This document shows positions 27,808 to 36,540 of a DNA stretch of 64,000 nt, one piece after another; within the stretch, counting starts at the first letter, position 1; every line of letters starts with the position of its first letter. Source of the DNA: Pyxicephalus adspersus (Eukaryota > Chordata > Amphibia > Anura > Pyxicephalidae); contig NC_092859.1 of the NCBI RefSeq assembly GCF_032062135.1, positions 29,477,396-29,541,395 of the forward strand, written 5' to 3'. The position numbers and the translations under genes were made by a program. The notes under the pieces were generated by a model that saw nothing but the letters and a program-made list of their open reading frames with translations, was not told the origin of the DNA and did no database searches.

Positions 27808-30800
27808 CCTTTAAAGTCCCTCACTTTTTCATTTCCTATTATTTGTAACACAGGACTAGCTAAAAAGCTGCTAAGCTTTAAACACATTTTGTCCAAACTG
27901 TGTTATATTTTCATAGGTATATTTTTGCACTCTTCATTCTTGTCTGTTAATGTAAATCTCTATTCCATTTAGTTATAATCTGGAACGGTGCATGGATTCT
28001 TTAGTGCCAGTAACATGGTATACCCAAATATTGATCTGAGTAAAAATGCTAGAAAAAAAAAGGGGCAGCTTTAAAGTCTTTGTCAAATATTTGTCAAGTG
28101 ACATGTAGCAGCCACTCTACAAAAAAAAGGAGTGTATATTTAGAATTTTAATACCCACTAGAAATCAAGATACTGGATACAAAGAAAGAAACAAGCATAT
28201 GCCTTCAATTTATAAGAATATACATAAAAAGAAGGTCTAGCTAAGGTGCAATGTGACTCACCCAACGAGAGAGTGAGCAGCCTCTGCATTCCTTTGTCAT
28301 ACTACGGGTCCAGGGCTACCACAAGCAAGAAACTATGGCAATCCTTGCTGACATGAGTGGGCGGAGCCAGGGCTACATGATCGACTCACGTAGCAATGGC
28401 GATCCACCCGACTTGTATAATTTCCCACGGTACACCTGAAGATCTCTCACGGCACACTATTGTGCTAAGGCACAGTGGTTAAAAATCACTGGAATAGACT
28501 ACCCCACAACTAACTAGATGGCTAATCTATTGGAAATATGTGTGCAGCCATGCAAAGGGTGTGAACACCAGTTCCCTTTCCAAATACAATTATTAAAATA
28601 TTAATGTGTGTTGCACATGGACAGTTCTCAAAAAGAATGGAAGAATTACTATAGTTTATCTGTTCCAGTCGAAACTGCATACTCCTGCATAAATATTCGG
28701 GAAAGAATTGTTCCTTGCTTAGGCCTTTCTATTTTCTCAGTGACAGCAGGGGCTATCTTCTATGCTTGGCATAGTTGTGATATGTTCCAGGCTGAAATGC
28801 TGCACTTTTGTATGAAAAGAGGTGAGTGAAAGCCTTGCAACACCATAAATGTATAGTTTTATCAGCTTGGTGTGGAGGAAGCATCACAATTATATCAGCT
28901 TGTTGGACTTTGCGCTTCAAAACCATAAGCAGGTATATGGAACTGCACCCCCACTTTGGAATTGACTGGCTACAGTCCTCTGGCATGGGTTTCCACAAAA
29001 TTTTGTCTGTGACAATTTGTGCCCATTCGGTCAAAACAGAATTCGTAAAACTGGGTAATGATGTGGACCGAGAGGATCCAAATAAATAAATAAACTAACA
29101 AGCCTCCATATAGCGTATATATCTCCCAAACCATGCTACCTATAAACCTGTCAAGAAATATATAATGAACATAGTAAAAAATGTATGTCTATTTACTAAA
29201 TGTAAAAAACACTTGCCTTGACTATGGTGACATCTATTCCAGCCAGATGAAGAATTGGGGCTGCATTCTTCTCAAACAGGGTCCTGGCCTTTCTAATAAA
29301 GAATATATATTTAGTTATTATTATTATTATAATACACAGGATGTAGTCAGAGTTCAGAATAGATAAAAATGTGTATTTAAAGTCAAAACTTTACTTTGTT
29401 TTAGATAAATGGCAGATGTATTAAATCCCTGCCATGTTGTTATTGCGGACATTAATACAGAGACATAAATCCAACATTGCTGACTAAAATTAATGACAGA
29501 AATTATTATTTTTTAACACAATTTCTTTCTGTAGCATAGGAAGTAAAGGGAAAATCTTGTACCCTAATTTTAGAAATTCTTCTTTGTCTGTCACCCTAAT
29601 TCTTTTTAAAAGATACAAATAAGTAAACCCGGAGTATACATTTGAAAAAGTGCTCAGCTTACCAGGCCTTCAGCTTAGTTAATGGTGATGTAGTCAGTAC
29701 CATTCCACAAACTACTGCGAAGGCAATATCACTAGAGGCTGCAAGCAGATCTTGTAATTGTAGGTATGACAGCCTGTGAGATTTCTCCAATCTAACAAGA
29801 GTTTGATTGTACATCCAAAGAAACACATAAAACAGCCTTAAATTACATAGGCTTCCCAGAAGGCTGTGACAAAACGCTCACTATGTCTACAAAAAAGGCC
29901 TGGAAAATGCTGCTGTTTTTTAATTACATTTACATACACATTCAAAAAGTGGGATTAAAATGAATGATATTTTTACATTTTGGGATAAAAGGTACTATGA
30001 CAGACGGCAAAAAATACCCAAAAGTGTTTTTAACTGTTTCCTACAAAATCAAAACTAGAAAAAAAGTTTGGGCTTTAGATATATTGAGCTTTATTGGAAA
30101 CAACAAAACATAAATCTTTCCAAAGTTATAATGGCAATGAAGTTTACAGTACCTACATAAAACTAATGACCATTTTGTGTACTTTTCTGAAGCAGAGATG
30201 GATGATAAATTTAACATTCACACATAATATTTGAGGCCTACATGAATTGATGCAGAGTATGCAAAACTTTGTAAGGGGTTGTCACTCCTGTTATACTATT
30301 TAGATCAGCAGGGGTTTTGGGTCTCAAAGGAATGTGCATTACTTTACAAACCTCTGAAAAACAACATATGTGTTTCAGCAGTTTCTTTGCCTATAACAAC
30401 AGCTCTTCAATCACTGAGTGTTTGAAATAATGGCTAAAACGTTCTTCTTTATGTCTAGAACTAAAAGTGGGGGTTGTGGAATGGGAAATGCTGACACTTT
30501 CCCTGGCTGTGAATATAGATCAATCCATAATCAATGCAGGATATTCTTCAAATCTGCCTGCCAACAAGAAGCGATCAGCAGGGCACCAATCAATTGAACT
30601 TATGCTTTAAAGGTGACTGCCTCTTCTAATTACACAGATCAATAATCCTACACGGGCCAATGCTTGACCTGTTTTGTGGGGCTTCTCGCTCATAAACCAG
30701 CAAGGAAGTGTTTATTCCAGCCTAGTTGCTGCACTCCCTGGTGGGTAATGGTCCGCATTTACTAATACTGTGTGTTCGATACTGGATATGAGTATATAAA

Positions 30801-33134
30801 AAAAACATGCAGGACATATTTCAACCACAATTCCTAGAGGAAGGAGGCTAGAAACTTCTTCTATCAGTGTTGCCAGTAGCAGTTCTCACATGTAGTGTCA
30901 GTTATTTTTTTTAAGAACTTAGGTTAATTACATTAGGAACTGATCATTACTGCTGTCAGGCTAGAGCTGTTCACCCCTAAATTGAACTACAGAATACTTC
31001 CCCATATAACCTATAGGAGAGGGGGAGTAATTTGCTTAAATGTTAATGTATTAACATTGTTTTTTTGCACACACCACAGACTAATCTTTACAGAACACAT
31101 GCTGAAAGTGCAAGTGTCCCCTTACCCTTTGCAAGCTGCAGGGTTTAGGAACACTGTTGCTTTCTTTACCACTGTATTTGGATGTATCAGCTGGTTTCCA
31201 AAAACCTAAAGGAAAGAAAGATTGATAATGTAAAAAAAAAATTCCTCCTCATCACATGCTTGGTACAATCCTGTAACATATTCTATAGTGTTATTTTATA
31301 GAAAAGATCTTGAACAATATTGCCACCAGCTGCAGAACTTACCTGCGCTTCTTGGCAGGCTGCCCTCCGCAACAAGTTATCACTGCCACGAGAAAACAAA
31401 ATGGAGAAGGACAGAAAATTAGAATTACATACAGATTTATGGCTTTCATTAAGAACTTGACCTCAGTTCAATGAGATTAAAAAACAAAACATATTTACAT
31501 ATTTATATTTAAGTGTATTATCTCACAGAAAAGCATGTGTCTGTAATATCTGTCAAAAATGTGTTTCCCTGTTTAGGGCCAGCAACAATGTTCTTTTTTT
31601 AATGATTCTGTGGTAAAGTAAGCTGTGATTAGTATACCTGTCAAAGTTTTGGCTCTACCCTAGTTCCTTAAAAGAGATTTCCCAAACTGGAAGTGAGTGA
31701 AAAAAGGAGTCAGAAAAAGTAGAGGGTCTTCCTCAACCTAAAACTAATAAAAAAAAAAAAAAAAGAAATCACGGGAAAAAATTTTTTTTTAAAGCACAGC
31801 AAACTCACCCAGTACAAAAAAATATGCAAGGGTTAAAAAAGGGTATGTGAAATAAAATGGACAGATTATATTGTTTTGTCAGTTACCAGCCCTAGGTGAG
31901 AAGACTATGCTATACACCAGATACAAAAGGCACTCCCACCCCTCCACACACCTGCAACAAATGTCACTGCGGAGATTTAGGATAATGAGAGCCAAGATAG
32001 GTATATTATGATTCTAGAAAAGCAAGCAATTCTGATGAAAAGGAAAGAGAATGAAGTGACTGGTGGAGTTTGTGCTTCTGCAGGTACCTCTCGATAAAAT
32101 TACACAGCTGTCTCCAGCCAGCGGGAAGGAACTGCTACACACTTATTACTGCCAGCAAGCAACTCCGAGCCCCCTCTGCTTTCCCCAATCAGTGACGATG
32201 GCTGCAAAGAATGCTGGGGGTTATTTAATTTGGATTAGCTCTACCCTTCAATGCACATTCACAGCCTGTTCACTGAAGGAAAACACTGCGGAATCTAAAT
32301 AATCGTAACTCTGACAGAGGGTAGCCTGGAAACTTTGTCTTCAGATTATGGAAAAGAAAAAATACAAATCAAATTATGGAAGAAATAAAAGCTCCACACC
32401 TGCTGAGAAGCTGAATGAGCTGCAGGCATATTATGTCTTTGCCTGCCTGACAAGATGAAAGTGTCTCCACCTTCTAACATGATAACGGAGTCTGCAGGCC
32501 TTCTGTCTCCAGCCCATGCACAACAGAATTCAGACTGGAAGAGGGCTGAGCAGAACTAGCCGCCAGTCAGGCTAAGGGTAAACAATAGTCCATTCCTATT
32601 CTCTCCAGCACGGGAATGACAGCAGTCACTATGTCATCAAATACAATGCAGTACCACTGGCAATGTCTCGTCCTAATAATGTGGTCCTGTATTGGACATA
32701 ATGACGTTAGAGCACAGAAACAGAAGTAACAGATTGTACCTGATTATTTTGGCAAGAAAGGTGGAGTCATTCCTCTTTGGTAGCTCACCCCTGGAAAAAT
32801 GATGCATGCATTTTTAATGAGCTAGGGAAAGGAGGTGCGATGTAAACCTCACTTCCTGGAGTATGTGCATTACATTATATTGGCTGTTTGCCTGGTGTCC
32901 AAACTTAAATGTTCACATCAATGTGATATGTGAATGTGATTTTGGTGTGGTCAACAATTTTAAGATAAAATAATTTAGGTGCTTTTGTGAATTTATTGTG
33001 TAACATGAGTCCATCACTACATACCAGTATTTGCCATATACCCAGTTGCCTCCGTACGCCAGCAGGCAAAATCCCACAGTACTTTTCTTCCAGTGGTTGC
33101 GAAGAGTCTTGAAAATACGAACCACTCTCGACAT
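485..33134 (-). CDS. AGK: Acylglycerol kinase, mitochondrial; split gene, 13 coding exons found, 3' part irregular
   Basis: AGK is a mitochondrial lipid kinase that phosphorylates diacylglycerol and monoacylglycerol, and it is also a subunit of the TIM22 carrier-import complex in the inner membrane (established for the mammalian protein). The coding exons (low..high coordinate) are 33025-33134, 31343-31382, 31126-31205, 29217-29292, 17128-17220, 15378-15410, 13371-13465, 8992-9061, 6755-6834, 6029-6086, 2895?-2990, 1893-1990 and 485-628. From the first to 6029 the phases agree at every junction and give 245 codons without a stop, closely resembling vertebrate [13 protein letters not shown] near the N-terminus, [17 protein letters not shown] (residues 126-133) and [10 protein letters not shown]. 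The DGK-type catalytic domain therefore looks intact. Downstream, the exon at 2990 meets an in-frame TAG and one expected exon of about 50 codons was not found. A frog gene with assembly errors, or a gene with a decayed 3' end, would both fit. Confidence 0.93.
629..1892 (-). other. AGK 3' intron interval where a conserved exon is missing
   Basis: Vertebrate AGK has about 50 residues (DFLNICIEPD ... CTLLIP) between the exons at 1893 and 485. I read all minus-strand frames here and found no convincing match. The only hint is a short resemblance at 1550-1625 (see findings). A GATA/TATC repeat lies at 931-969. Confidence 0.6.
931..969. repeat. Inverted GATA/TATC microsatellite
   Basis: About five GATA units are followed directly by about four TATC units, so the strand can fold on itself into a short hairpin. 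Confidence 0.9.
1893..1990 (-). CDS. AGK: AGK exon 13
   Basis: 98 bases between TTTTGCAG and GTAAGT. It begins with the last two bases of a codon (AG), then [20 protein letters not shown] and 12 more residues ending QNNQPDLS, aligned to human PEVWKDVQLSTIELSITTRNNQ. It ends in phase 0. The upstream exon must end in phase 1, which the exon-12 candidate does not. Confidence 0.88.
2895..2990 (-). CDS. AGK: AGK exon 12, 5' part; ends in an in-frame stop
   Basis: The acceptor TTTTTTCTAG precedes [20 protein letters not shown] (residues 246-265), an unmistakable match to human EWPQTHQAS...GPTERPP. After eleven more codons the frame reaches TAG at 2895-2897. The human exon continues with an Arg-rich segment (about 18 residues) and ends in phase 1. 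Neither that segment nor a phase-1 donor is seen here. The other two frames stay open further downstream, so a one-base indel, real or from assembly, is possible. The low coordinate given is the stop codon, not a splice site. Confidence 0.8.
   Translation of the reverse strand, partial: EWPQRHQASILFLGPSERPPEEPEEKPGRPP
2991..6028 (-). other. AGK intron 11
   Basis: About 3.0 kb. A slightly GC-richer patch at 3160-3420 holds overlapping short open frames that resemble nothing I know. An (AT)n tract lies at 4927-4978. No recognisable transposon. Confidence 0.7.
4927..4978. repeat. (AT)n microsatellite with ATAC start
   Basis: Pure AT dinucleotides for about 38 bases, preceded by three ATAC units. 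Confidence 0.95.
6029..6086 (-). CDS. AGK: AGK exon 11
   Basis: 58 bases between TTCAACAG and GTATCT. It completes Lys226 and encodes [19 protein letters not shown] (227-245), nearly identical to the human segment. This is the last exon joined without doubt to those upstream. Confidence 0.95.
6755..6834 (-). CDS. AGK: AGK exon 10
   Basis: 80 bases between TTTCTTCAG and GTAAGT. It encodes [20 protein letters not shown] then AAVKST (200-225) plus two bases of Lys226. The GLRWGS core is conserved in AGK orthologs. Confidence 0.95.
6835..8991 (-). other. AGK intron 9
   Basis: About 2.2 kb. The piece around 7503-7600 (CCCAGCCC...GGTGGTTAGGTAAAA) resembles half of the MITE-B family described at 21846 and 35546. 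Otherwise nothing recognisable. Confidence 0.6.
8992..9061 (-). CDS. AGK: AGK exon 9
   Basis: 70 bases between CTTCTAG and GTAAGT. It completes codon 176 (Gln) and encodes [20 protein letters not shown] then QIK (177-199), matching human HITDATLAIVKGETVPLDVL. Confidence 0.95.
12195..12527 (-). mobile_element. tRNA-derived SINE with L2-like 3' tail
   Basis: Read on the minus strand, it starts with a tRNA-like head: an A-box-like TGGTAGTTCAGAGG and a B-box-like GATTTGAATC about 45 bases on. A conserved middle follows, and it ends in a tail containing GCGCTATATAAATAC. A second, headless copy lies at 40561-40826. This is a typical amphibian/fish SINE layout. Confidence 0.8.
12840..13233. mobile_element. 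Non-autonomous Tc1/mariner-type MITE
   Basis: The ends are inverted repeats: CAGTTAGGTCCATAAATATT at the left and its near-perfect complement at 13206-13233. The 394-base interior has no transposase. This terminal sequence is widespread in frog and fish genomes (from memory). Confidence 0.85.
13371..13465 (-). CDS. AGK: AGK exon 8
   Basis: 95 bases between TTTACAG and GTAAGT. It encodes residues 145-175 plus two bases of 176. It starts [20 protein letters not shown]; human AGK has the closely related [15 protein letters not shown] here. The Met-Thr-Asn in place of Glu-Thr-Ser is a local difference in the catalytic domain. Confidence 0.94.
13466..15377 (-). other. AGK intron 7
   Basis: About 1.9 kb. 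A quarter of it is the fold-back element at 14508-14970. I see nothing in 13470-14460. Confidence 0.7.
14508..14970. mobile_element. Long fold-back (palindromic) MITE, about 460 bases
   Basis: The left arm (to about 14735) and the right arm (from about 14765) are near-perfect inverted copies. For example, GCTCAACAATAAATGATCAC at 14551-14570 pairs with the region at about 14913-14932, and CATGTCACAAGTGCCAC pairs with GTGGCACTTGTTAGACATG-like sequence around 14780. The open frame of 104 codons inside is a by-product. Confidence 0.88.
15378..15410 (-). CDS. AGK: AGK exon 7 (33-base micro-exon)
   Basis: Encodes [11 protein letters not shown] (134-144), matching human VVTGVLRRTDE. It lies between TTGCAG and GTAATT, phase 0 to 0, so skipping it would keep the frame. 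Confidence 0.93.
15411..17127 (-). other. AGK intron 6
   Basis: About 1.7 kb. It holds one copy of palindromic MITE-A at 16208-16417. The rest is unremarkable. Confidence 0.7.
16208..16417. mobile_element. Palindromic MITE-A, copy 1
   Basis: About 210 bases with ends CCCTGATTTATTAAATTCTC and the inverted AATAAATCAGG. The sub-terminal CTCCAAGGCTGGAGAG is mirrored by CTCTCCAGCCTTG, and the central CAAACCTTGAATGGATT by ATCCATTCCAGGTTTG. Six further copies lie in the window. Confidence 0.9.
17128..17220 (-). CDS. AGK: AGK exon 6, nucleotide-binding glycine loop
   Basis: 93 bases, phase 0 to 0, between TTTCAG and GTAAGT. It encodes residues 103-133, starting [18 protein letters not shown] and ending in GGDGTLQE (126-133), the signature ATP-binding loop of diacylglycerol and sphingosine kinases. 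Substitution of a glycine here (G126E) is the usual kinase-dead form of human AGK. Confidence 0.96.
20904..21750 (-). mobile_element. 5'-truncated CR1/L2-type LINE, end of reverse transcriptase plus 3' tail
   Basis: An uninterrupted frame (21225-21755, minus) encodes [13 protein letters not shown]..., [39 protein letters not shown] and [20 protein letters not shown], the conserved C-terminus of CR1/L2 ORF2 protein. It is followed by a 3' UTR and the repeated terminal motif CTATGTAACTATGTATT. The 5' end is truncated near 21750, as usual for LINEs. Only about 175 codons remain, so it cannot be autonomous. Confidence 0.9.
21846..22012. mobile_element. MITE-B, copy 1, with 7-bp target duplication
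   Basis: 167 bases with inverted ends CAGTATTCTCCCC / GGGGAGAATACTG, flanked on both sides by AGTCCTA. An inner palindrome CAGTAACCACCCAGCTG / GGGAGGTTACT is also present. A related copy is at 35546-35692. Confidence 0.88.
22326..22420. repeat. Fragment of a dispersed repeat (CCGTGTTTCCCCGATTTTAA type)
   Basis: It begins CCGTGTTTCCCCGATTTTAA. The same end, inverted, appears at 42123-42141 right after an assembly gap. The family is common in vertebrate genomes; the exact class is not recognised. Confidence 0.5.
23627..23890 (-). pseudogene. L1-type LINE ORF2 fragment (reverse transcriptase region)
   Basis: The minus-strand frame encodes [20 protein letters not shown], then a stretch with IFKEI..LQKW, then [20 protein letters not shown] and TTLPDLIP. 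This is the L1 ORF2 segment after the YxDD domain (pattern YLG...L...NY..L..EI...L..W......GRI..IKM.ILPK.LY.F..LP). It is only a fragment, with no start or flanking domains. Confidence 0.82.
24151..24180. repeat. (CA)n microsatellite
   Basis: About 14 CA units with one GC interruption. Confidence 0.95.
24478..24600. mobile_element. Half copy of palindromic MITE-C
   Basis: CTTGCATGTGATTCGGTATT followed by CTTTGCAAGTGAAACTCTAC matches the arm repeated at 61.4-62.1 kb. Confidence 0.6.
26586..26905. mobile_element. Non-autonomous hAT-like element, degraded
   Basis: The left end AGCCTTTCTCAGCCCTTTTG and the complement of the right end (CAGCCATTCTCAGACAGGAA) are imperfect inverted repeats of the TTCTCA type common in hAT families. 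CGGAACCCTTGAAATAATTT near the left end is familiar from frog repeats. No coding capacity. Confidence 0.6.
27125..28491. mobile_element. Long hAT-like element carrying a second fold-back element
   Basis: The left terminus CAGTGTTTTTCAACC and the right terminus GGTTAAAAATCACTG are 15-base inverted repeats (two mismatches). Sub-terminal GGCCATGGCACATTTT matches the inverted GGCACACTATTGTGC region loosely. The 8-base flanks do not match clearly, so the insertion is old. No transposase frame; the 109-codon frame inside falls in the nested palindrome. Confidence 0.72.
27478..27860. mobile_element. Palindromic MITE nested in the hAT-like element
   Basis: The arms are inverted copies around a centre near 27680: GAGGCACTTTAAAGGCAGTA (27509-27528) against TTGCCTTTAAAGTCCCTC (27806-27823); AATACCAGTAACACTG against AATGTTACTGGTAT; TGCATTAATTATCCTC against GAGGATAATTCATGCA. 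An (AT)n tract at 27775-27806 has expanded in the right arm. Confidence 0.82.
29217..29292 (-). CDS. AGK: AGK exon 5, with a GC splice donor
   Basis: 76 bases. The acceptor is TTTATTAG. It completes Gly77 and encodes [20 protein letters not shown] then VTIVK (78-102). The exon ends AAG and the intron begins GCAAGT, the standard context of the rare GC-AG class of U2 introns. The nearest GT (four bases further) would break the frame into exon 6. Confidence 0.93.
29293..31125 (-). other. AGK intron 4
   Basis: About 1.8 kb, no recognisable element. The 5' end on the gene strand is GTAAGG. A run of ATT units lies at about 29317. Confidence 0.7.
31126..31205 (-). CDS. AGK: AGK exon 4
   Basis: 80 bases between CCTTTAG and GTAAGG. 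It encodes residues 51-76 plus two bases of Gly77, starting [10 protein letters not shown] and ending FLNPAACKG, the conserved start of the DGK-type catalytic domain. Confidence 0.94.
31343..31382 (-). CDS. AGK: AGK exon 3
   Basis: A 40-base exon between CGTGGCAG and GTAAGT. It completes codon 37 (Cys) and encodes [13 protein letters not shown] (38-50), identical to the human segment as I remember it. The phase changes from 2 to 0. Confidence 0.93.
31383..33024 (-). other. AGK intron 2
   Basis: About 1.6 kb with A-rich runs at 31747-31790. No transposon or other gene recognised. Intron 3 (31206-31342) is only 137 bases. Confidence 0.7.
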
Positions 33135-33147
33135 GGTTACGACGACA
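33025..33147 (-). CDS. AGK: AGK exon 2, first coding exon (CDS 33025-33134)
   Basis: The acceptor is TTTGTACAG at 33148 and the donor is TACTG then GTATGT at 33024. The ATG at 33134 has A at -3. An upstream in-frame ATG at 33155 lies beyond the acceptor and is not used. The exon encodes residues 1-36 plus two bases of codon 37. It starts [17 protein letters not shown], three residues longer than the human N-terminus, followed by a hydrophobic stretch (about 18-34) that corresponds to the membrane segment of AGK. Confidence 0.93.
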
Positions 33148-35545
33148 CTGTACAAAGACAGAGCACAAACAAGTTCAAATTATGTCATGGCATTTAGTGG
33201 GTGAATCCACACATTATTTCAGTGGTAATTAAGAGTCATAGGTACTCGGTATGTTATCTGTGCTGAACTCCTGGGGTAGGCACCTGTTGTGCCCATTTTG
33301 GGGTCTCCGCAATTATATAAGGAAAAAAACACCTTATAGTATGACCGGTATAATTATAACTCCAGTCATTCCAACAAGCTACAAATACTGACTCACTGCA
33401 AATCTCAAAATATTCTGTGTTCTTCATTTGTTACAACACAGTAATTAGAGTAAAGCCATTATAAAATATTTAAGAATGTCACAGTTGGGATGCAAGATTG
33501 ATGCTGAGCTCCAGGCAGATATGAAAACATAATTTAAAGTGTATGTAAAGCCAAAACATTTGTTTTAGTTTTGAAATGAGTAGGGAGGGGTAAAAGACGT
33601 GTCAGGATTTGTTTTTTTGCTGTGCCCCCTCTCCCCCATGAACATTCAGTATCACTAATACAGAAAGAGGTGTAAATTCCTAAATTTTTCATTAGTCACT
33701 GAGCAGAAATTGAGCTGCAATCTTGAAATGAAGATTCTTTTTCTAGTGACAAATGTCTAATAAGGGATTTGTCTAATTTTACTGCAAAGGAAAATCTCCC
33801 TCAACAGACAGATTTTTACTTTACATCCTGTGCAGCTCAGTCACTCGCACCTGTTGTTTGCACATCGGACAGTGGGTGGCCACCCCATTCATTCTCAAAA
33901 GGGATGCTGCGGGGAGAAGCTGCTTCACTGGCACAACGGAGAAGTAATTGCACAGCAAACCTCATGGCCAGTCTGAAAATAGCCTAACAGAGAAAGTTGC
34001 TTTAACAGCAAGGAGAAGAAACACTGATGACCAGCAATCTGTTCTCTTCTCATGTCTACAAGTTCTTGATGTTAGATTTGCAGCTGTATGGATGCAGTGG
34101 AGTCCATGTGACAGCAGTACAATAGTCAGTATGCATACTCTCAGCACATTTGCATTAAAGCAGAGGTCTCTAGTACAACATTTAACTCTCCCTGTCTGAG
34201 TGCAGTGTTGATGAATACACAACAAGATCAAATATGGGTTTTAGATCAAATATACGTTTAGATCTGTATTCAGTTCTGCTTTAATCAGCTCTTGGGTGGT
34301 GTTATCAGAAGTCAGCTGTCAGTGAATACATTATGCGCTGGTTATCTGTACAGTAGCATCTAGCCCAGGCTCCAGGAGGATGTTAAGAAAAATAAAGCAG
34401 TCCCCGCAGATGTCGGACTGCTATCCTTCCATGTCAATGCTTTGCTTGACTCTATAGTCTATAGATAAATCAGTGTAAATAGCGGATACACCCGAGTGAT
34501 ACACGCTGATCTAAACATTAATGAAAGCAAAATGGATATCAACACCGACAGAACAAGAAGTTTGCAGATCTGCTTTAGCAGTTAGAATTACTGGTACATC
34601 TAAAATGTTACAGGGGCATCTCTGCTTGATAAAGTAGAACTGTCACCAGGCAAATGAAAAGTAACTCAATGTTTTGCAGGATACAACTACAAAATGTTCT
34701 AAAAATCAACACTTGCGTACAGCAGCCTAATTATCTGCTTCTGAGATTGTATAACTTCTTACCTAGGCATCTAGAAGTGTTAGATTGTTAGGAAGCAAAA
34801 GTCCTAAGGTTAAAGTAACACAAGGCATATTTTTTTCTTAAAAAAAAAACACTAGGACTGGTCAGCTGAAAAAGGCAAACCCCTCTCACTCCAAAATATC
34901 TTCAGAAAAAGATAGTTTGTTAAAATTTCTGGAATTTAGTTTGCCTGCAACTGGAGCTCCATCATTATGGACAAGAAATGAAGGCTCCTTGCCTGCACAC
35001 TGACACCCAATGTTGTAACTCCTATTTTAAAATATAAATTTAATAATAAAATAAAAATTAAAATATAATTACATACTTATAATAATATAAAAACATAAAA
35101 ATAAAAAAAAATCAAAGTGTGTATATAACCAAAACATTTTCTATCAATTTTGGATACTGTTTGAAAGAGATTGGCTATTTTGATCTGTGTCCTGTTGTGA
35201 AAACTCCCATTTACCTTTTGTGTGGCGAATTTGCAATTGGTTCTGTTCTGGACAGCTACCTAGTGTAGCCTTGTTTCCTTTCCCCACATAAACAACTACT
35301 ATGGAAGCTAATTCCTCCCGGCATCTGAAACGTGCAATGACAAATAGAAGAGAAGTGCTCAACAGCCTCCTCTGGAACCATTTGTACCTCTAGGTAAATG
35401 CTTACAAAGTCTAAGGACAAATCTAGGCCCTGTGATCTGTACTAACAACCACAAACATGTAGGAGAAAAAAATGAACAGCGCTGTAGTGACACAACCACA
35501 GACATGTTCAACTCAAATGTACATAATCAGTAATGATACAGCCAT

Positions 35546-35692
35546 AGTGTTTACCCCCCCAAAAAAATTTAAGCCAGGTGGTAAGAAATTGTAGGCAGGT
35601 GGTGGCCCCTGTATTTTTACCAAATTCTTCAGTAACCACCCAAAAACAGCCGTGTGGTTACTGAAAAGCTGAAAGGGGCTGGGGAAAACACT
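35546..35692. mobile_element. MITE-B, copy 2
   Basis: The ends AGTGTTTACCCCCCC and GGGGAAAACACT are inverted. The interior (CAGTAACCACCCAAAAACAG, TGGTGGCCCCTGTATTTTTA) matches copy 1 in inverse orientation. The flanks CAGCCAT and TAGCCAC share five of seven bases, consistent with a 7-bp target duplication. Confidence 0.82.
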
Positions 35693-36005
35693 TAGCCACA
35701 TTGTGTCAGCAGTGACAGAATCAATGTGAACTGAAATGCATCTACAGATAAGAATTCAGTGAATTCTAATCCAACCACAAATGTGTTTACAGAAATGTAA
35801 TCAAAACTGTACTGACAGAAGAAATTTTTACTGGAACTGGAATTTGCACATCATGTAATGAGTGGTTTTACTGCTTGCTGATGGTTCAGATGAGCTCTGG
35901 TAATGAGTTAGCAAGTGATAGTTAAAGCTGAGGAAGGGAAGGTTGCAGACAGCCGTATCATTGCCCTTACAGTCTAAAACAACCACCTGGTCACGTATGA
36001 TTCCT

Positions 36006-36540
36006 NNNNNNNNNNNNNNNNNNNNNNNNNNNNNNNNNNNNNNNNNNNNNNNNNNNNNNNNNNNNNNNNNNNNNNNNNNNNNNNNNNNNNNNNNNNNNNN
36101 NNNNNNNNNNNNNNNNNNNNNNNNNNNNNNNNNNNNNNNNNNNNNNNNNNNNNNNNNNNNNNNNNNNNNNNNNNNNNNNNNNNNNNNNNNNNNNNNNNNN
36201 NNNNNNNNNNNNNNNNNNNNNNNNNNNNNNNNNNNNNNNNNNNNNNNNNNNNNNNNNNNNNNNNNNNNNNNNNNNNNNNNNNNNNNNNNNNNNNNNNNNN
36301 NNNNNNNNNNNNNNNNNNNNNNNNNNNNNNNNNNNNNNNNNNNNNNNNNNNNNNNNNNNNNNNNNNNNNNNNNNNNNNNNNNNNNNNNNNNNNNNNNNNN
36401 NNNNNNNNNNNNNNNNNNNNNNNNNNNNNNNNNNNNNNNNNNNNNNNNNNNNNNNNNNNNNNNNNNNNNNNNNNNNNNNNNNNNNNNNNNNNNNNNNNNN
36501 NNNNNNNNNNNNNNNNNNNNNNNNNNNNNNNNNNNNNNNN
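36006..36540. other. Assembly gap (535 N)
   Basis: A run of N inside the putative AGK intron 1; content unknown. Confidence 1.

Larger units (their letters stand above)
17221..29216 (-). other. AGK intron 5 (12 kb, GC-AG type)
   Basis: The largest intron. It contains the CR1/L2 fragment (20904-21750), MITE-B (21846-22012), the L1 fragment (23627-23890), a CA repeat (24151-24180), a half MITE-C (24478-24600) and two hAT-like elements (26586-26905, 27125-28491). 17300-20260 shows nothing recognisable. 20270-20470 is repeat-free and rich in homeobox-type ATTA motifs. Confidence 0.75.

Noticed and set aside
27643..27972. 109-codon frame with an Ile-Tyr run
   Set aside because: It spans a palindromic element and an (AT)n microsatellite.
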